Positions 53,881 to 64,000 of a stretch of DNA of 64,000 bases are shown here, in pieces; the first letter of the stretch is position 1, and every line of letters starts with the position of its first letter. A program made the position numbers and the translations under genes. Under the pieces are notes generated by a model. It did not search any database and was not told the origin of the DNA. It saw nothing but the letters and a program-made list of their open reading frames with translations. This stretch comes from Rhypophila decipiens (lineage: Eukaryota > Ascomycota > Sordariomycetes > Sordariales > Naviculisporaceae). Where the stretch lies: NCBI GenBank assembly GCA_033297075.1, contig MU858217.1, positions 1-64,000 on the forward strand. The letters run 5' to 3'.

Positions 53881-55080
53881 CGTATATTAGATCGATGTGA
53901 CCTCAGACGACTTCCTTTCGAATGACGATGAACCCGCGAGTTCGCCGAACCCGGGTAGTCCTACATCCCGACCTGGAGCACAGGGTATGTTCATTGCACC
54001 TGTTCGGCATATGCACTACATATTAACACATCTCTAGGTCGCGCTGCCGAGGGCAAAGCAAGCAAGGACAAGGGCAAGAAGGCCGTTAGCACCACCTCGA
54101 CCAAGTCTGGCTCTACTGGTAGTAGGTCCTCCTGACCTGCTTCTCTTCCTACTTCTTCTCACAGATATATTGTCTTTTTACTATTTCACTTTGTTTCCAG
54201 TCAAATCCGTAAGTGCCTCATTAGTGCCGATGCGCCGCGCGAATCGACGAATATAAACCCTCTCTCTCAATCACACAGAAAACGTGTAAGTTATTCTTTA
54301 TATCGCACGGCAGCGATCGATTCACCTGCTAACTTGAGTTCTAGACAAGCCAAACTTCACAAAATCTGCCGCCGCAACTAGTCCAGGCCTGACAAGTAGT
54401 ACACTCCCCCCGCTCCTCCCTCTACGGGCAAGAAAGGTGATAGTAATGGAAAGAAGAGACCTAGAAAGAAGAGACCCGCCGGAAAGGTTGCTGAGGTTGA
54501 TGAGCCTGCTGCCGAGAAAACATCTGTCTAGGTAAGTAACTAGTCCCCTGCAGAGAGCCGCGGAGCAGATGCCAACAAGATGCTGAATAGAAGCGAGCCA
54601 AGCGCAAGACAAGATCTCGGATTCCCGCTAAGGCAGTGGACTAATGACGAGCGAGCCAATACTGAGAGACGGCCCTCTAAGGGAGTCGCACGCATCGAAC
54701 CCTGCGTGGCATGCGTGATGCGTCTCCTGCCGCCCTGATTCCACCGGCTCGATTTGTTCCCGGCAGCCAAGCAACGGACGAGCTTGCCTCCAATGTGCCA
54801 CTAAGAGCCGAGGATGTCAGCCGCCCGTAACCCTGAACGGTCCGGATTTGGTAAAAAGAGATCTCGACTGGTGGATAGCGACTGAAAATGAATCCCTTGG
54901 ATATACTCGCACTGAGCAAGAGCAGGCAACTGCCAATGACCTGGTTAATGATGTTTCCGATGCCAAAAAGAAAGCAGCCTCGGGCGCCCCCACCTCCGGC
55001 AATACTTTTATATATGAGCAATTTGCTATCAGATTTGAAACGAGAGTCTCCATAAAAGGTAAATTCGCAACCTGATTTCA
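53881..55080 (+). pseudogene. Relic of a cysteine-motif nuclear protein
   Basis: Plus-strand pieces in several frames resemble one intron-bearing gene. At 53895-53985: DVTSDDFLSNDDEPASSPNP, then after a possible intron (acceptor CTAG at about 54040) KASKDKGKKAVSTTSTKSG. At about 54430: GKKRPRKKRPAGKVAEVDEP with a stop. At about 54692-54830: EPCVACVMRLLPP, then one base out of frame SICSRQPSNGRACLQCATKS ending RGCQPPV. The CxxC...C...CxxC...C layout is a zinc-binding pattern seen in small fungal nuclear or mobile-element proteins. Lys/Arg-rich linkers would suit DNA binding. The frameshift and internal stop indicate decay; the family is not identified. Confidence 0.4.
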
Positions 55081-56029
55081 CAAACAGGTCAGTTTATGAC
55101 TGAAGCATACCCAAGATATAGTTCGTATAGCAACATCCTCGAATGTATGTGGTTTTGATGGAAGTCTTGCAACAGCTCCAACCTTATTATCAATCACGAG
55201 TAGCAAGGCAGATGCACCAAGTGCAATGAAGAACAAAGCCAATAACCCAACCAGACCTCTCGAAGACGACGATAAACTCAACAGATAGTTGCTCCAGTTC
55301 GTCATTACATGAGAAAAACGTACATCCTGCTATTACGAGTAGCAAGGGCAATGTGCCAAGTGCGATAACAAGCAGGCCTTCATGCTATTTCCCTCCTCAT
55401 TCAACCCCCCTAGGCGTGAAGAATCGGCATCAGCACCAGCATTCAACTCGCCTCAACCACCACCACCAGAACCACCCCAAGTGGCATAGAAAGAGCTGTC
55501 TATCTCATATTTCGGCCTTTAACTCTGCACAGTCAGGTGCGTGTATCCTTTACCATGTATTAATAACAGAACGAAGCATGGCGAAACGTAACGTGACTTA
55601 ACAGTTCTAGAGATCAGACAAGTGAATCATCTACCGCAAACCGAACCGGACAGGCACGCAAGAGATTCAATGTACCGAAGAAGTCCTATAAGAATGTTTG
55701 GGGGTTTTCCTTCCTAAAAGAGGGACAATGTATTCGACATGTATATGGCAAGATCAAGATGACGTTTGAGAGCTGGGTCCTGTAGCGATCACCCTACAAA
55801 GGTTTCGCAATTTTGGGGCTTAATGAGAAACATATCAAGATTCATAGGAAGAGGTCAAAGAAGGAAATAGCTTGGGAGAAGCATAGGAAAAGAAATCTGT
55901 AAATTAATACAGAATAAAGAAATAAAGATTGTCAGAGAATGACTGTCCGAAGACCTGAACTCCAAACTCTGGCCGGGCTGGCCCCAGCCACCGAACGAGA
56001 TCCCACTCTCCTCCTCCCATCAACTCCAC
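55081..56029. other. Gene-poor stretch, possible further relic pieces
   Basis: A frame at 55335-55487 reads CAKCDNKQAFMLFPSSF and is Pro-rich to its stop; another near 55675-55785 reads KKSYKNVWGFSFLKEGQ. They may be the tail of the relic to the left. No gene can be defined. Confidence 0.3.
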
Positions 56030-57097
56030 TCAGACCAAAAGCTGCCCGGGCCTCCTCACAAATCTCATCTTCGGTGCATCCAACATCCACAACCACTCCA
56101 AGCCCGGATACCATCCCTCCCCTCCAAACTTGACCATCCTCTCCTTCGCCTCATCCCTGAACTCCTCATCCAAACCCTCAGTCCAGACGTACTTGATCGC
56201 CTCGACGGCGAAGCAATCCGTCGTGCCGGTTCGCCCAGCTCCCGCGCCCCGCGAGAGAGGCTCCCGCTTCGCCGGGTCAATCATCCCAACAATCTCCAAC
56301 ACCCTGCCCGCCTCCTCCGCCAAACCCTCAAACTCGGCTTTGCTCAAGCCCTGGATCTCGATGGTCACCAGGTCTTTCGCCCTCTCGTCATCCTCCATTA
56401 TCGCGGAGGTCCCGCCAACCAACGTTCCGCAAAAGATTTCCAGCGCAACTTGCTCCTCCTCAACGTCCACCCCCCAAATCCCAAGCATCGTCATTTTATC
56501 TGACCTTTCCCCCCCACGACACATGTCCTCAACGGGCAGCCTCGGCGGGCTGATATACCTATACGCGAAACAAGGTTCACCGGGACGAACCAGGACATGT
56601 GCCGCGAGCTGCGACGCTGGCACCAGCACGTGGCCGAGTTTCTTCAGCCATTTGAGGAGCGGAATCTCGCGCTGGCAGGTGGCTATGAATGAGGCATAGT
56701 CCTCCTCAACTTCATTGGCATACAGCCAGGCCAGTGCAGCGTGCAGGTCCACCGCCAGGGGCCGATCTTCGTTATAGTCAATGTTCAGGCCTGCCAGCCG
56801 GAGAGAAGAAAGCACCCCAGCGGTGGACGAGGAAACGTCCTCCGATACTCCCACCGCCGATTCATCGGCACCAGCAGACGACAACAGCACAACCCGGTTG
56901 ACACACAACCCGTCCAACCTGCCAATTGTCTTTCCCCGGTCTACCACGGTCCCAGGCGAGTCGTACCACTCCTGAACCTTGAACCGCAATATGATGACTC
57001 TTGCGGTGGTGGGGGGGTGCAGGTTCAGGAGTGGGACTACCCACCGGCCGTTTGGGAGCAGACCGAGGAAGTGGCTCCGGAGAGGAGGAAGCGCCAA
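56030..57097 (-). CDS. Hypothetical protein, 5' end unresolved
   Basis: A long open frame of about 355 codons with natural protein composition but no ATG near its upstream end (first codon TTG), so a 5' exon is missing from the model. It reads NGRWVVPLLNLHPPTTARVI, FKVQEWYDSPGTVVDRGKTI, IDYNEDRPLAVDLHAALAWL, ending WYPGLEWLWMLDAPKMRFV. There is no transmembrane helix and no recognised domain. A Ser/Pro-rich frame just upstream (57,100-57,310) in a different phase could be its spliced N-terminus; I found no donor/acceptor pair that joins them cleanly. A frameshift in a once-longer gene is the alternative. Confidence 0.5.
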   Translation of the reverse strand: MALPPLRSHFLGLLPNGRWVVPLLNLHPPTTARVIILRFKVQEWYDSPGTVVDRGKTIGRLDGLCVNRVVLLSSAGADESAVGVSEDVSSSTAGVLSSLRLAGLNIDYNEDRPLAVDLHAALAWLYANEVEEDYASFIATCQREIPLLKWLKKLGHVLVPASQLAAHVLVRPGEPCFAYRYISPPRLPVEDMCRGGERSDKMTMLGIWGVDVEEEQVALEIFCGTLVGGTSAIMEDDERAKDLVTIEIQGLSKAEFEGLAEEAGRVLEIVGMIDPAKREPLSRGAGAGRTGTTDCFAVEAIKYVWTEGLDEEFRDEAKERMVKFGGEGWYPGLEWLWMLDAPKMRFVRRPGQLLV

Positions 57098-57468
57098 AGT
57101 CAGACGATTCCACCGAAATGGTGGAATAGTCCGACCCGGACTCCTCCGCCTCGTCCGAAGAAGTGGCAGGCTGGGGGGCCGGGGACGGGGACGGCGGCGC
57201 GGACGAGGCGAGGCTGCTGCTGCCCGCCGAAGGGCCGGGCGAGGGCGAGGGCGAGGGGCCGACCGAGGTCAGCGGCGAGGACGGGGCCGCCGAGGAGGGC
57301 GATTTGGAGAGCTGCTGAAAGGAAGGGCATTAGCATCAGAGATCCCTGAGGTCCGTCATGGGGTGTCATGGCTTGTGTTGCTGCGAATATTTGTGGACTT
57401 GGATGAGTGCAGACCAAACGAACGGAAGAGTGAGATGATCTTGTGCAGTGTGGGCAGGACAGCTTCGG

Positions 57469-57863
57469 TTACGACGTCGTACAAAATTCCTCGTATTCTC
57501 TGATGAAGCTCGTCTTAAGCAAGCGGGAGCACATCAGGACAAAATCAACCTCGTCAGGAACTGGCACAGGAGACCCGAATATGGGCCCAAGATCCAATCC
57601 TAACGAAGCTGATCCCACCGAAGCGGAGAGCAAATTGTCATGATGGACTCGGCAAATGGCCACCCACTTGTAGCCGGGAGAGAGATTGGAAGAAGAAGCA
57701 GCCAGACACGAACGAACGATCTGTTGAGAAAGGACAACGGAGCAAAAGGAAAAAAAAAGCCATTTACAGCAGGGTTCTCGGCAGGGGCAGGCTGAGCGGG
57801 TGCGTCAACCATTTTGACATCGTTGGCCGAAGCCGCAACACTGCAGACAATCTTGGAGTCCAT
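57469..57863 (-). CDS. Small hypothetical protein, two exons, long spliced leader
   Basis: ATG at 57861-57863. Exon one (57863-57768) encodes MDSKIVCSVAASANDVKMVD then APAQPAPAENPA. A GTAAAT...CAACAG intron leads to exon two (57720-57469), in frame, ending at a stop: 115 residues in all. Exon two reads SNLSPGYKWVAICRVHHDNL, FGSPVPVPDEVDFVLMCSRL and LLKTSFIREYEEFCTTS. No family is recognised. A leader intron (GTAAGT donor near 57944, acceptor TAG two bases before the ATG) shows that the message starts well upstream, in the repeated leader at 58.1-58.8 kb. Confidence 0.5.
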
Positions 57864-58091
57864 TGCTAGTCTATTAGCTCAAGTTAGTCTCATGGGAACA
57901 TGAATGAGGTTATTGCCAAACAAGCGGATGTGAAAACTTACAGTTTTTCGAGGATAAAATGGATATATTCTAGCATATACACGATCAGTCAGTCTGTATG
58001 AAAGACGGGTTGAAGGGCCAGTGAGTATAAACTGACAAGATCTCGTCGAACAGGGTCTTCTGGACTAGCTGATGTGCTAGTTGATGGTGAA

Positions 58092-58765
58092 TCTGCACAA
58101 ATTGACATGTTAGCCAACTGTCATTCTGAGAGAGGATGAGTTCAATCAATCATCATAACTGCCAAGTTACAACATCCACGGGAGAACCAAAAAGGCCCAG
58201 CCGCACCACGCTGGTAAGGTTCCAAATATCAAGTTGAACCCGAAGACTTTTCGGCAGGGAGAGAACCAGGGCAAGCCCCAGCGAACGAGAAAACGCGAAA
58301 GATAACTAAAGCGGTAGTACTGACAGAGAGAGTCGGAGGTGGGCTGCCGATAGTAACTAGCAATATATGCTAGTTTTTGGAGAGAGATCTGGAAGCGTAC
58401 GTGTTAGCAAACCTGAGTTCAACCATCATCATGGCTGCGCGTTGAAGCAACAAGATCCACGGTAAAGCCGAAAAGGAAAAACCCCCAGCTGCACCACACA
58501 GGCAAAATTCCAAATATCACGTTTAACCCGAATATTTTTCAACACGAAGAGAACCAGGGCAAGCCCCAGCGAACAAACAACCTGAAAGAGAACGAATGCG
58601 GTGGTACTGACAGAGAGAGAACCTGGGGAGGGCAGCCGATAGGAACTAGCAATATTATGCTACTTTTCGAAGGAGATCTGGAAGTGTAACGTGTTAGTAA
58701 AACTGGCATTAACAATCATGGCTGGGCGTTGGGGCAACAAGATCCAGGGTAAAGCTCAAAAATCG
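58092..58765 (-). repeat. Tandem duplication of a leader/intron module
   Basis: Two diverged units of about 290 bp (58092-58388 and 58389-58677) and the start of a third (58678-58765). Shared landmarks are GAGAACCAGGGCAAGCCCC, GGTAGTACTGACAGAGAGAG-like text, GGGCAGCCGATAG and ACTAGCAATAT. On the minus strand each unit ends with a branch point (GGCTAAC, TGCTAAC, ACTAAC) and an acceptor (TGCAG or TCCAG), so each copy carries a complete 3' splice site. They lie in the leader of the small gene at 57469-57863. Confidence 0.8.
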
Positions 58766-61700
58766 TAGTGAACTTGAAGTGATGAACAAATGAAAACTGT
58801 TACTCACAAATATAAATAAGTCTTTAAAGACTGGTAGTGACGGGAGGATGGGTCAAGGTATAAACCCTGATTTAGGTAATAAGAGGGGTGAGAATCACGG
58901 TACTTTGACCTGATAGGTAAATAAATGTATGAGGAGGAAGAAGATAGTAGGTATTTTACCTAACTATCGAGGACGGCGAAATGGATAAGGGTAAGTAGGC
59001 TGTGCCCGGTAAAAAAAGGTAATAATCAGGCAGAACTGATACTCGATAGTCATAGTGTAAGAGATGTACGTGATGCAGCTATTCCGATCAAGCAGAGGAA
59101 TTGACGATGGCAGAAGAGGCTGAATGTTGGTATCGAGTAATTGATCAAGTCGGTTCGCGCAAAGGAAAGGAAAAAGAAAAACGTCAAATCACAGATATTT
59201 ATTCACAGACCGGCTAGCTACAGACTGACTAGAACCTCTTCTTCGCTTGAGATTGAAGATGAACTCATGGCTTCATCTCTATTGTTCCCCTGCAGGAAGA
59301 ATCGGGTACCTTTTGTGTTGTTTGCTGGGTATTTTCCCTCTCTTCTCCAGATGTATGCCCCTTTCCTCCGACCTAGTAGTGTGATAAGTAGCACCTTTGG
59401 CTACTCAGTCTCAACTATTCCCGAGGGGGGGGAGTGGTGTGGGTTCACCGTTCACCATCACTGGTGGGCCTCGTTCTTGCTGATAGATGGTACAGATCTC
59501 TTTTGGAAGCAAAAAAAGTTGTCTCTTTAGATGCGGGTGTTTCATGTTTCCGTTGTGATGAAATTCCGCCAAGATGAAGCGTTGCTCAATAATTGTTGCG
59601 GGGAAAAAGCAGGGGCCTCAATATGTTCCGATGCAGGTTAGCACCAGGAGCAATGTTGGCTGGACTAGTGTACCGAAACCCCGACAATGGAAGCTGTAGC
59701 AGGAAGTGATCCTGTGCTTGATCTGAAGGACCCTTTCAGCAGTATTTCGTTGGCACTGACGCTAGGTTGGAGCTGTCTTGGCACCCAATCTTGGTCAAGT
59801 CTGCATGGAAGTTTCCTTTTCGAACAATCTTCCCAAATCTCCTCACCGGGCAACTCAAGGGTTATTAACCCGCAGGGAAGATCCCGCAGAACCTTCCTTC
59901 AAAACAATACGACTACAGCTTGTTGAGTGTACCTTCTAAATCAAACCCCGGATTCGAAATGCTTGAAGGCTCCAGACAACCAGGGGGCCTGCTGACATTA
60001 TTCAGTTTCGATGACGATCGCATTGTTCAGACGAGAGAAGCGAACCTCAAGCGTGTGAAGTGGGGATACGTAGAGGTAGAAGGTGCCACCTGTGAAGTGG
60101 TTGATATCCTCCTCGCGACATCAATGGTGGAGCAGACTGTTGGGTGAATACTGGTCGTCCACGCTAGCAATGCCAAGCAATGCCAAGACGACCTTTCGTG
60201 CAACGCAGCCTTGTCCACCATTCCACACCCCGTTCTGGAAAAATCATGTCTTGCGATCTTGGCTTCTTCAGAACCCGGTCATCCCCGTTCGTGATCAGCC
60301 ACCCACAGATCCTTCGACGCATCTCAAAAGTCACACCTCAATCTCTTGATGGACTTCTCCTTTCACTGAAATGTTGCTCTCGGCCACTCGTCCGACGTTG
60401 TCAGCTCCCCAACGGACGCCTACCGAGAAAACCCGGGTCCCCCCAAGGTCCTGGTGTCGTACACTTTGGCTCTCCCTGGTATCGCATTCCTCCGCTGCTA
60501 CGCTGGCACCATATGGAGCACGATTTACTTCACTGCCCTCAGCCGACTTGGTGTTTGGCCTAGCGGCGGGAGTTCTCTGTAGGCTTCTTCTCTCGGTGGG
60601 TTCGACACTAAAACGGTCGAGCAGGAGCGCATAACCAATTCATCAAGCAAAGAAATATTACCGCCAAAGGCTCAAGATGCCACCAGAGTCGTCTACACCA
60701 AACATCGGTGACACTACCGCGCCTCTCCTGTGAGTCCTGTCCTGGATCCAAGACCGTGGCCCAGGGTCGCGAACAACCCAAGCTCCCGAATCCAAGGCAA
60801 ATCAACTGAATATCATCCAATCCAAAGAGGCCTAAAATACTGTTACGCCAATTCAATTGAGTTGAAATATTTCTCAACTCAATTTGGCCCGTATTAGTTC
60901 AATCTAAGCCAAACGGGGGTTCAAATTGACTTGGTTTGGCTTCTTTGGAACCTTGCCCTGGCCCAACAATCACTGGCAGGGTGCTCGCACTCAACCTCTG
61001 ATATACATGTACCCACCGAGCACCGGGCAGTGGGCCGACACCCAACGCCAGAAGCAGTCAACATCGTCAACACACTACTGCCTCCAGGCACGTTTGATTT
61101 TTTTTTGGGAATATATTTTTGTAAGTTCCTAATCTGCTCTTTCGTCGATGCGGTCCTTCGTAGCCTTTCAGATCTTCTTGCTCTCATATAACAACTCTCA
61201 GACATCAATGTCAACAGTAATGATCCTTCAACCTTCAAACTCCGCGTTCCCTTTCAAGGAACTTCTAATCCTCGCTTGGTATAAAAGTCCTGGATCGCAT
61301 CCAGACGACAAGCAACATATCAATGACTTCTTTTACTCCTTTCTCTTTTCACTCGGTTTTGATGGCGACCCTGTTCTAATAACTCTTTCCAGAAGCTCAT
61401 CTGGACCATGAAGCCGGTAAAGGTCGTCGGCCGAGAAGGGTAGACTTCAAAACCCGGGGTCTCGGTCGCTATCTGCGGTTGGCAAGGTGACTCTGCAGGC
61501 ATCCAGCGCAGTATGGCCCTCCAGATGATGCATGCCAACCGGACAGAATAGCGTGCCGGGGCCCCAGAAAGGGACTGCTCAACAGCCAGTGGGTCGACAG
61601 ACGTCAAGGATTAGATGACTATGGCTAACATGGATTTAGAATCGGCTGGATGGTCATGAAGCAGATGGCGATCCAGAAGCTTCCTTCTTGAGAAGATCAA

Positions 61701-62490
61701 CAAGCCTTCGATCGACCCGGCGAAATTTGCACCGGGTGCTGGGCAAGCCCTGCAGCCCCTCGCCAGGCTCCGGTCATCCGTGTCAGGCAGCTGGTAAACA
61801 AATGGGAGGACACGCGGATAGCTAGACTGGGTACGGGGTTGCAGCCACCGTCAGTTAGGGCTACAGCCACCGAGTGACCTCGCGCACCCGGGTCACTCCT
61901 CTCTATGGCGTTATTATCAGGGGTTTTGCTATGAACGAAAGCGAATCATTCCCAAGGAGAAAAAGAGGGCCAACGATCTAGGAAAAAAGGCTTGGCCCAA
62001 GACTATGGGAATGTCGATAATTGGTGGTTAAGTACATGCCCGGGGAGGCTCTGGAGGATGAGGAACACGATGTGGGTCAGGACGAGGACATGTCAGGAAT
62101 ACTGTCTGATCATTGTACAACATCTTTGACGTTATTTTGTTGAGGACAACTATTAGATAAGCAAAGTCTTGCATTGCGAACATTTCCAAACTCTGGAAAG
62201 ATTATGTTGCTTTTCGAATGGCTGTCAGCTTGTTTCGCCTGATTATTGAATGTACCCGTCGCCATTCTACAAGCCTTCCCAACACCATATCATCGCGGTC
62301 AAAGCCCATTACACAAAGCTTTTCTTCATGTGTGTTCTTGTTCTTGGTGCTTGAACGAGGTGCCTTCAGCTTTAACCCTGAGACGCAGATGGAATTGAAC
62401 AAGGCTCCTTACTCGCGTCAGAAACAACGGACATATCACCTCCAAAGATTCTCCTCGCACATTGTACTAGACCCTTGAGCAGTGGTAGAT
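58766..62490. other. Gene-poor stretch
   Basis: No convincing gene. A perfect 11-bp inverted repeat AATTGAGTTGA/TCAACTCAATT is near 60855-60885. A plus-strand piece around 61005-61095 reads HVPTEHRAVGRHPTPEAVNI, protein-like but unplaced. The frame 59141-59530 lacks motifs. Several other frames on both strands look random. Confidence 0.4.
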
Positions 62491-63883
62491 CTAGACCGTA
62501 AACTCCAAAGGACAGCTAATGATTCCCATCTCTGGCATCCTAGCAAACTGCAGCTCCCCATTTACCCTGAAACTCCTTGTATTCTTTAACAACGTCGTCA
62601 AGGCAATTTGTAACGCCCTATCAAGTACACCATGTTAGCACATCATTGATAAACCCCCCAGCTTTCGCTTGGTTGTTGACTTACAATCTAGCAAGCGGCT
62701 GACCCACGCAGCGATGCCGTCCCCGTCCAAAGCCCACGTGGGCACTGATATTTTCCCTGTTTAGTATAAACTCATGCGGGTTGTCAAAGACTTCCGGGTC
62801 GCGATTTGCAGCGCTGTAGGTCATGGAGATGGGGATGCCAGGTTTGATAATCTGCCCGTGGAGGGTGATCTCCTTGGCCACTGTTCGCGCAAAGCCCCGG
62901 TAGGGACTGAAGATCCGGATGAACTCTTCTATCGCTGCCGGGATCAGGCTGGTATCGTTGCGCAGTTGATCTTGTAGGTCTGGGTTGTCGGAAAGGTAGG
63001 AGCAGATGCCGCCTAGCATTAGGGGCGGGGCTACCATGCCTACTACTAGAGATTGGCGGATGCAGCCCCTTTTTTCCTTTGTCAGCATGCATCCTTCTGG
63101 GAATGCGGATAGAGTAAGGGGGTTGACTTACACGAGATGGATCTCCTCCAGTGGCTCGCCATTCGAACCTCGCTCGAGTAATAAACTACTGGCAGGATCC
63201 TCTTCCGCATCTCGTGGATTATCTCGCCGATCTGCGAGGACTGCTCGGGCGATATCGTACAGAGCTGTGCTGAAAAACGTCGTCTTCTCGGCGTCCATTC
63301 TCCGCCAGGCGTCTACCCAAGCTGAAGCGGTCCTCGCAAGCTTGGGCGCAGTCTCGGGTTCGAGGTTGAGCCATTCTGTTTCAACCCAGGCAGCATAGTC
63401 TGCGGCAAACTCGGTAGATATGTTTCCCTTTCTAGCGGCGAGAAGAGGAGCGAGAAGCGCTTCGGCATGTTTCTCGAGAGGAACAGCAAGACGTTTGACA
63501 CGCGAGGGCTTGAGGGTTCGGTCGAGGGCTGTGCGGTACGGTGTATGCGCTGGAGCATCAAAGTTGAGCGGGGGTCGACGGAGACCGCGCGGGTCGGAGG
63601 GAATCACGGCGCGGACGGAAGATATGAATGTTGAGGAATCGAGGGCGGCAGCTTTGATGTCGGCGTATCGTGTCAGGAGGTAGTAGCCTGAGTAGTTTGT
63701 TGTATAGGCTAGGGGGCAGGACTGGCGGAAGAGATCGTATTCGGCGTGGATTTGGGATATGTTGTCGCTTACTATCGCGGCGGAGGAGTCAATTCTTTCT
63801 TGGGTAAATACTTCATGCTGGTCTGTTGTGTCGGTTTTGGAGGTGAAAGGGCAGGCTGTGGCGGTTGGATGGAAGGTGGACAT
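62491..63883 (-). CDS. Soluble-type cytochrome P450 (bacterial-like class)
   Basis: 420 residues in three exons (63883-63132, 63068-62685, 62617-62491) with consistent phase. It has no N-terminal membrane anchor and is short, like bacterial P450s. N-terminal half: YYLLTRYADIKAAALDSSTF, LNFDAPAHTPYRTALDRTLK (the D-x-P-x-H-x-x-x-R pattern of soluble P450s). ExxR: IEEFIRIFSPYRGFAR. YSAANRDPEVFDNPHEF and heme loop VGFGRGRHRCVGQPLARL are all clear. One oddity: the I-helix reads VVGMVAPPLMLGGI, without the acid-Thr pair (AGxE/DT) normally used for oxygen activation. The start is the first ATG; an upstream extension has none. Related fungal enzymes often sit in specialised-metabolite clusters. Substrate unknown. 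Confidence 0.88.
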
Positions 63884-64000
63884 GGCGGGTTGCTGGTTGC
63901 TTGTGGGACAAGAATTGGCCGACAACTGAAAAGACGAAATTTAGACTAAAGAGCAATTACTTGAAAACCCCAAGTGCGTGTGGTCTAATACACGAACGAC

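Noticed and set aside
57100..57417. Minus-strand frame with a hydrophobic start (LMLMPFLSAALQIALLGGPV) as a signal-peptide protein
   Set aside because: A Ser/Pro-rich frame in the same DNA is an equally good exon candidate, and the hydrophobic text follows an acceptor-like CTTTCAG; neither could be joined to a neighbour with confidence.

Overview
This is nuclear DNA of a filamentous ascomycete (Pezizomycotina). The protein genes carry short introns of about 45-75 bases with GTRAGT-type donors, RCTRAC branch points and YAG acceptors. The families are typical of moulds: Pth11-like fungal rhodopsin-domain proteins, a CYP57-like P450, a LaeA/UMTA-type methyltransferase, a PIR wall protein and a type-B carboxylesterase. 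All gene calls come from reading the sequence; no database was searched.

Left third (1-18.8 kb). There is almost no protein coding here, and two large RNA-like arrays dominate. Array 1 (about 0.64-4.5 kb, minus strand) is a run of tiny exons (mostly 32-49 nt) and tiny introns (mostly 41-76 nt). Many exons end in a G-rich, G-quadruplex-like block, and they alternate with nested hairpins whose stems change in a compensatory way while the loop stays constant. I do not know what this locus is. Array 2 (about 13.7-18.7 kb, plus strand) is best read as a C/D-box snoRNA host locus. It holds about ten snoRNA-like units with C, D', C' and D boxes. The first three lie in introns that begin GCAAGT; later ones are separated by G-rich/C-rich hairpins with covarying stems that could be RNase III processing sites. 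One guide is complementary to a conserved LSU rRNA segment. A fragment of the splicing factor gene rse1/SF3b3 is embedded in it. Between the arrays lie a local duplication and a sugar-transporter relic.

Middle (19-38.8 kb). Intact genes: a secreted carboxylesterase, a rhodopsin-domain membrane protein, a GST, an unknown protein with a membrane-spanning C-terminus, and a CYP57-like P450. Between them lies broken material: a PIR cell-wall protein with a duplicated segment, P450 fragments (one ending at a telomere-like tract), half a Zn2Cys6 finger, and several short interstitial TTAGGG tracts. This suggests a rearranged, possibly once subtelomeric, region.

Right (41-64 kb). A block of accessory genes: a SAM methyltransferase, a second rhodopsin-domain protein, a small alpha/beta hydrolase, a UbiA-type prenyltransferase, a large N-glycosylated multi-pass membrane protein, and at the far end a soluble-type P450. 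The mix would fit specialised metabolism, but no PKS, NRPS or terpene cyclase is visible. Between 52 and 62 kb are relics and two poorly understood minus-strand genes; one has a tandemly duplicated leader that repeats a 3' splice-site module.
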